A stretch of 8,489 nt of DNA from Chloroflexota bacterium (GTDB taxonomy: Bacteria > Chloroflexota > Anaerolineae > 4572-78 > J111), in contig RFJV01000251.1 of NCBI GenBank assembly GCA_003694775.1, forward strand, positions 1-8,489, read 5' to 3'. Within the stretch, counting starts at the first letter, position 1; each line of letters begins with the position of its first letter. The notes under the pieces were generated by a model. It was not told the DNA's origin, did not search any database, and saw only the letters and a list, made by a program, of their open reading frames with translations. Positions 6,180-8,489 of this stretch are shown here, piece after piece. A program made the position numbers and the translations under genes.

Positions 6180-8309
6180 TCAGCGGGGGGCAATTTGAGA
6201 TGGTTTACCGTTGGACTCCGGCAGTTTGACCGTCACCTGTGGTGGAATGACCTGTGTCTGGACTTCGTCCGGGGCAATAATGGTGGGCGCCACCAGGTTG
6301 TCGCCCGTTTCCAGCCCGGTGATGCTGACCAGCGCCTGCACCAGGTTCGGGTCCGATTGAATCTGGACCAGGGCGGGCTGTGGGCCGGTTAAAATCAGGT
6401 CGACCACCGGCGGCGAAACCTGCACGTCCAGCGCCCCATCCGCGCCGATGACTTTGACCGGCCTCGATACCGACAGGTAGCTTTGCCGGGCCGATATTTC
6501 CAGTTCTACCGTCACCGTATTGGCCGGCTTCCCCTCACTGTCAACGGCCTGAATACCGGAAGGCAAATCCAGCGGCACCTGGACGGTGGTTTTTCCGGCA
6601 ACAGCACCCAGCTCCACCGGCAGGGTATTGACAAAACTGCCAATCTCGTTGAGCTGGTCGGGGTTGCCCTGCAGGGTAACACTTGCCGGCGTGACGGTCA
6701 GCCGGCTGAGCCAGTATCCGGAGGGCGGTGAGCCGCTGGTAACAACCCGCACCCCCACATCGCGGGCATTGAACCGGCGCTGGATGGTTACACTGACCTC
6801 CACACTGTCGGGCTTGACCGTTACCCCGGAAACGGAGCGCCCGTTGGCGTCCAGCACCTGGAGGGGGCGGTTCTCGCGCAGTGAGGTGCTGGCATTGGCA
6901 ACCGACAGGCTCGTTTTGACCTGGGCCACCTTCTCTACCTGCGGGGCCGGGCCTTCGATGACCACGGTCTGCGGGCGCACAATCGGGGTGCCCAGCAGTT
7001 GGTAGGCCCGCGACAGGCTGTCCTTGCCCAGCAGTTCAACCTGGACTTCCACGGTGCGGGTCACCACCGAAGCCAGTTCAAGGTCAATGACCTGCGGGTC
7101 ACGGGAAAGCACCTGCACCTGGCGCAGTTCGGGCTGTATTTTTACGGGGATGCTGTGCTCGCCCGGCTCCAGACCTTCCAGCGAGACCACGGCCTGAAAA
7201 CTGCGAGACCCCAACGTTTGGCGGACGCTCTCGGTTGTCTGGACGAGGGCGGAGATGCTGGCAGGAGGGTTGTTCATCAGAATGGTGTTGGGGGGCATAT
7301 CGGTGACGGAAACGGGAATATTTTCCAGGCGGAGCTGAACCACCGGGTCTGTTGCCTGGATGATGAAAGTCCAGGTCCCCACCGCCAGCACCACAGACAG
7401 GCCCAGCACTCCCAGCTCCGATACCATTTGACGCATCGTTGGCACGGAAGGTCGCTTCCAGAGCCGTTTGAGCAGGCGGCGGAACAGCCGGCGCATGGAG
7501 AAAGGTTCGGTGGGGGTAATGGGAATGAAAAACTGGTACAGGTTCCGGCGCAGGGTGGCTGTATCCAGCGGACGGAGCAGGCTTCCCTGCCGGGCTACTG
7601 AAATATCCCCCGTTTCTTCACTGACCACTATCACCAGGGCGTCGGCGTGTTCGCTCAGACCAACCGCGGCCCGGTGACGCGTGCCCAGCCTCCGCCGGGC
7701 ATACAGCGGTCGCTGGGTCAGGGGTAAAACGCACCCCGCGGCAACGATAGTATCGGCCCGGATAACCACCGCGCCATCGTGCAGAGGGCTTCCGGGGTAG
7801 AAGATAGTCTGTAAAAGCTCGCTGGAAACCTGCCCCCGAATGGTGACCCCCGTTTCGGCAATATCCTGGAGAGACATATTCCCCTCCAGGGCAATCAGTG
7901 CCCCAATCTTGTTGTTGGACATGCTCTCAACGGCCCGGACCAGCCGGGGCACAATCTCTTCGACGGTGGTTTGTCTGACCTGCCAGGCCGCGCCAGTATT
8001 GCGCCCGATACGCTCCAGCAAGCGGCGCAGTTCCGGCTGGAAGATGATGGGCGTGGCAATCAAAACGGTAATCAGTGCTCCGCGCACCAGCCAGTTAAAC
8101 GCCGGCAGAGGCAGGACCAGCGTCCCCACAAACAGCACCAGGCTGAGCACTATCACCCCGCGGAGAAGCAGTGCCGCCCGGCTTCTCTGCATCAGGCGCA
8201 GGAGGACAAAAAAGACCCCCACCACCAGCACCAGGTCCAGAATTTCAAACCAGTTCAGGTTGGTCAGGCGAAAAATGGTCAGGTCAACCAGGGAACGTAG
8301 AGTCAACAT
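6180..8309 (-). CDS. cdaA: CdaA-CdaR fusion: membrane diadenylate cyclase with four YbbR repeats
   Basis: A 709-aa protein that makes c-di-AMP from two ATP. Three membrane helices (about residues 24-41, 47-66, 76-91) are followed by a cytoplasmic DAC (DisA_N) domain (about 95-265). Signature motifs are complete: GALIALEG (136-143), SSELLQTIF (162-170), D178-G179-A180 in PLHDGAVVI, and GTRHRAAVG with R211-H212-R213. A basic linker (RRLFRRLLKRLWKR, 273-286) leads to a fourth helix (about 297-317). An extracytoplasmic region of about 380 residues then holds four YbbR-like repeats, roughly 325-411, 417-510, 515-607 and 612-697. In Firmicutes the same parts are separate genes, cdaA and cdaR, often followed by glmM; here they form one frame with consistent topology. 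The ATG at 8309 is first in frame at the correct N-terminus, but no Shine-Dalgarno is visible before it. It is convergent with fabF; no glmM is in the window. The C-terminal half is the cdaR/ybbR equivalent. Confidence 0.93.
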   Translation of the reverse strand: MLTLRSLVDLTIFRLTNLNWFEILDLVLVVGVFFVLLRLMQRSRAALLLRGVIVLSLVLFVGTLVLPLPAFNWLVRGALITVLIATPIIFQPELRRLLERIGRNTGAAWQVRQTTVEEIVPRLVRAVESMSNNKIGALIALEGNMSLQDIAETGVTIRGQVSSELLQTIFYPGSPLHDGAVVIRADTIVAAGCVLPLTQRPLYARRRLGTRHRAAVGLSEHADALVIVVSEETGDISVARQGSLLRPLDTATLRRNLYQFFIPITPTEPFSMRRLFRRLLKRLWKRPSVPTMRQMVSELGVLGLSVVLAVGTWTFIIQATDPVVQLRLENIPVSVTDMPPNTILMNNPPASISALVQTTESVRQTLGSRSFQAVVSLEGLEPGEHSIPVKIQPELRQVQVLSRDPQVIDLELASVVTRTVEVQVELLGKDSLSRAYQLLGTPIVRPQTVVIEGPAPQVEKVAQVKTSLSVANASTSLRENRPLQVLDANGRSVSGVTVKPDSVEVSVTIQRRFNARDVGVRVVTSGSPPSGYWLSRLTVTPASVTLQGNPDQLNEIGSFVNTLPVELGAVAGKTTVQVPLDLPSGIQAVDSEGKPANTVTVELEISARQSYLSVSRPVKVIGADGALDVQVSPPVVDLILTGPQPALVQIQSDPNLVQALVSITGLETGDNLVAPTIIAPDEVQTQVIPPQVTVKLPESNGKPSQIAPR

Positions 8310-8343
8310 AATGTTTGAGAATTTCAGCTAATAAATTACCGGT

Positions 8344-8489
8344 ATGGGGACGTATCTCTCTGGTATTCTAAAGGAGTTGGGCAAGAGATACAAATTTTTT
8401 ATACCTTTCTCCCACGCCAATCCTTTTGTGATTTTGAGTATCGTGATGGCGGCAAAGGGTGCGTTTCATTTCTTTGAGCGACCAAGCCG
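8344..8489 (+). CDS. Possible start of a divergent gene, truncated by window edge (unrecognised)
   Basis: An ATG at 8344 opens a 48-codon frame that reaches the window end without a stop. It begins MGTYLSGILKELGKRY and continues with a moderately hydrophobic stretch (FVILSIVMAAKGAFHFF, about residues 29-45) that could be the start of a membrane helix. No family is recognised. Against it: there is no Shine-Dalgarno before the ATG, the DNA is AT-rich like non-coding sequence, and it overlaps the candidate cyclase promoter. Later starts are possible at GTG 8428 or ATG 8446, also without a good ribosome site. A minus-strand frame, open from the window end to a TAG at 8370-8368, is an equally unproven alternative. 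Confidence 0.2.
   Translation, partial: MGTYLSGILKELGKRYKFFIPFSHANPFVILSIVMAAKGAFHFFERPS
8365..8393 (-). promoter_or_regulatory. Candidate promoter of the diadenylate cyclase gene
   Basis: On the minus strand, TTGTAT (complement of 8388-8393, 3/6) and TAGAAT (complement of 8365-8370, 5/6) are separated by 17 bases. The transcript would have a leader of about 50 nt before the ATG at 8309. The leader is AT-rich and shows no Shine-Dalgarno and no recognisable riboswitch. Confidence 0.4.

Noticed and set aside
6999..7601. Plus-strand frame of 200 codons inside the cyclase gene
   Set aside because: It lies opposite the DAC and YbbR coding region, which is secure; the His/Gln/Arg-rich translation is typical of a shadow frame.
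8368..8489. Minus-strand open frame from window end to TAG at 8370-8368
   Set aside because: About 40 codons, His/Lys/Arg-rich, no recognised domain, AT-rich DNA; not enough to call the end of an upstream gene.

Overview
The window is a GC-rich bacterial chromosome segment with tightly packed genes, normal housekeeping functions and no sign of phage, IS or CRISPR material. The best guess is a member of the Chloroflexota (Anaerolineae-like). This rests on a membrane-anchored SH3 protein with a long Thr/Pro 'TPTPT' linker, a style common in that group, and on a diadenylate cyclase joined to YbbR repeats. The lineage is an inference; no rRNA or marker phylogeny is available here.

Layout. (1) Positions 1-81, minus strand: the first 27 codons of a small glycine-zipper membrane protein, cut by the window edge. 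(2) Positions 82-288: a divergent regulatory region with good sigma70-like promoters on both strands that overlap each other. (3) Positions 289-4685, plus strand: a likely four-gene operon with gaps of 11, 39 and 21 nt. It encodes a stand-alone response-regulator receiver, a cyclic-nucleotide-binding/SpoIIE-type PP2C phosphatase, a membrane-anchored extracytoplasmic SH3 protein, and NAD-dependent DNA ligase LigA. (4) Positions 4686-4818: an AT-rich leader in front of fabF. (5) Positions 4819-6066, plus strand: a beta-ketoacyl-ACP synthase (FabF type), followed by a textbook intrinsic terminator and a second palindrome. (6) Positions 6180-8309, minus strand and convergent with fabF: a 709-aa protein that fuses a complete CdaA diadenylate cyclase to a CdaR-like membrane anchor with four YbbR repeats. 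(7) Positions 8310-8489: AT-rich upstream region of the cyclase gene with a candidate minus-strand promoter. A 48-codon plus-strand frame, open to the window end, may be the start of a divergent gene.

How the genes fit together. The receiver and phosphatase look like a split RsbU-type signalling input: a phosphorylatable receiver plus a phosphatase whose N-terminal domain keeps the phosphate-binding cassette of cAMP/cGMP sensors. Their anti-sigma-antagonist target is not in the window. The cyclase fusion makes c-di-AMP in the cytoplasm and carries its extracytoplasmic regulator in the same chain. LigA and FabF are housekeeping enzymes. The most notable feature is the one-polypeptide CdaA-CdaR architecture; the second is the cNMP-PP2C phosphatase with its separate receiver in an operon that also carries ligA.
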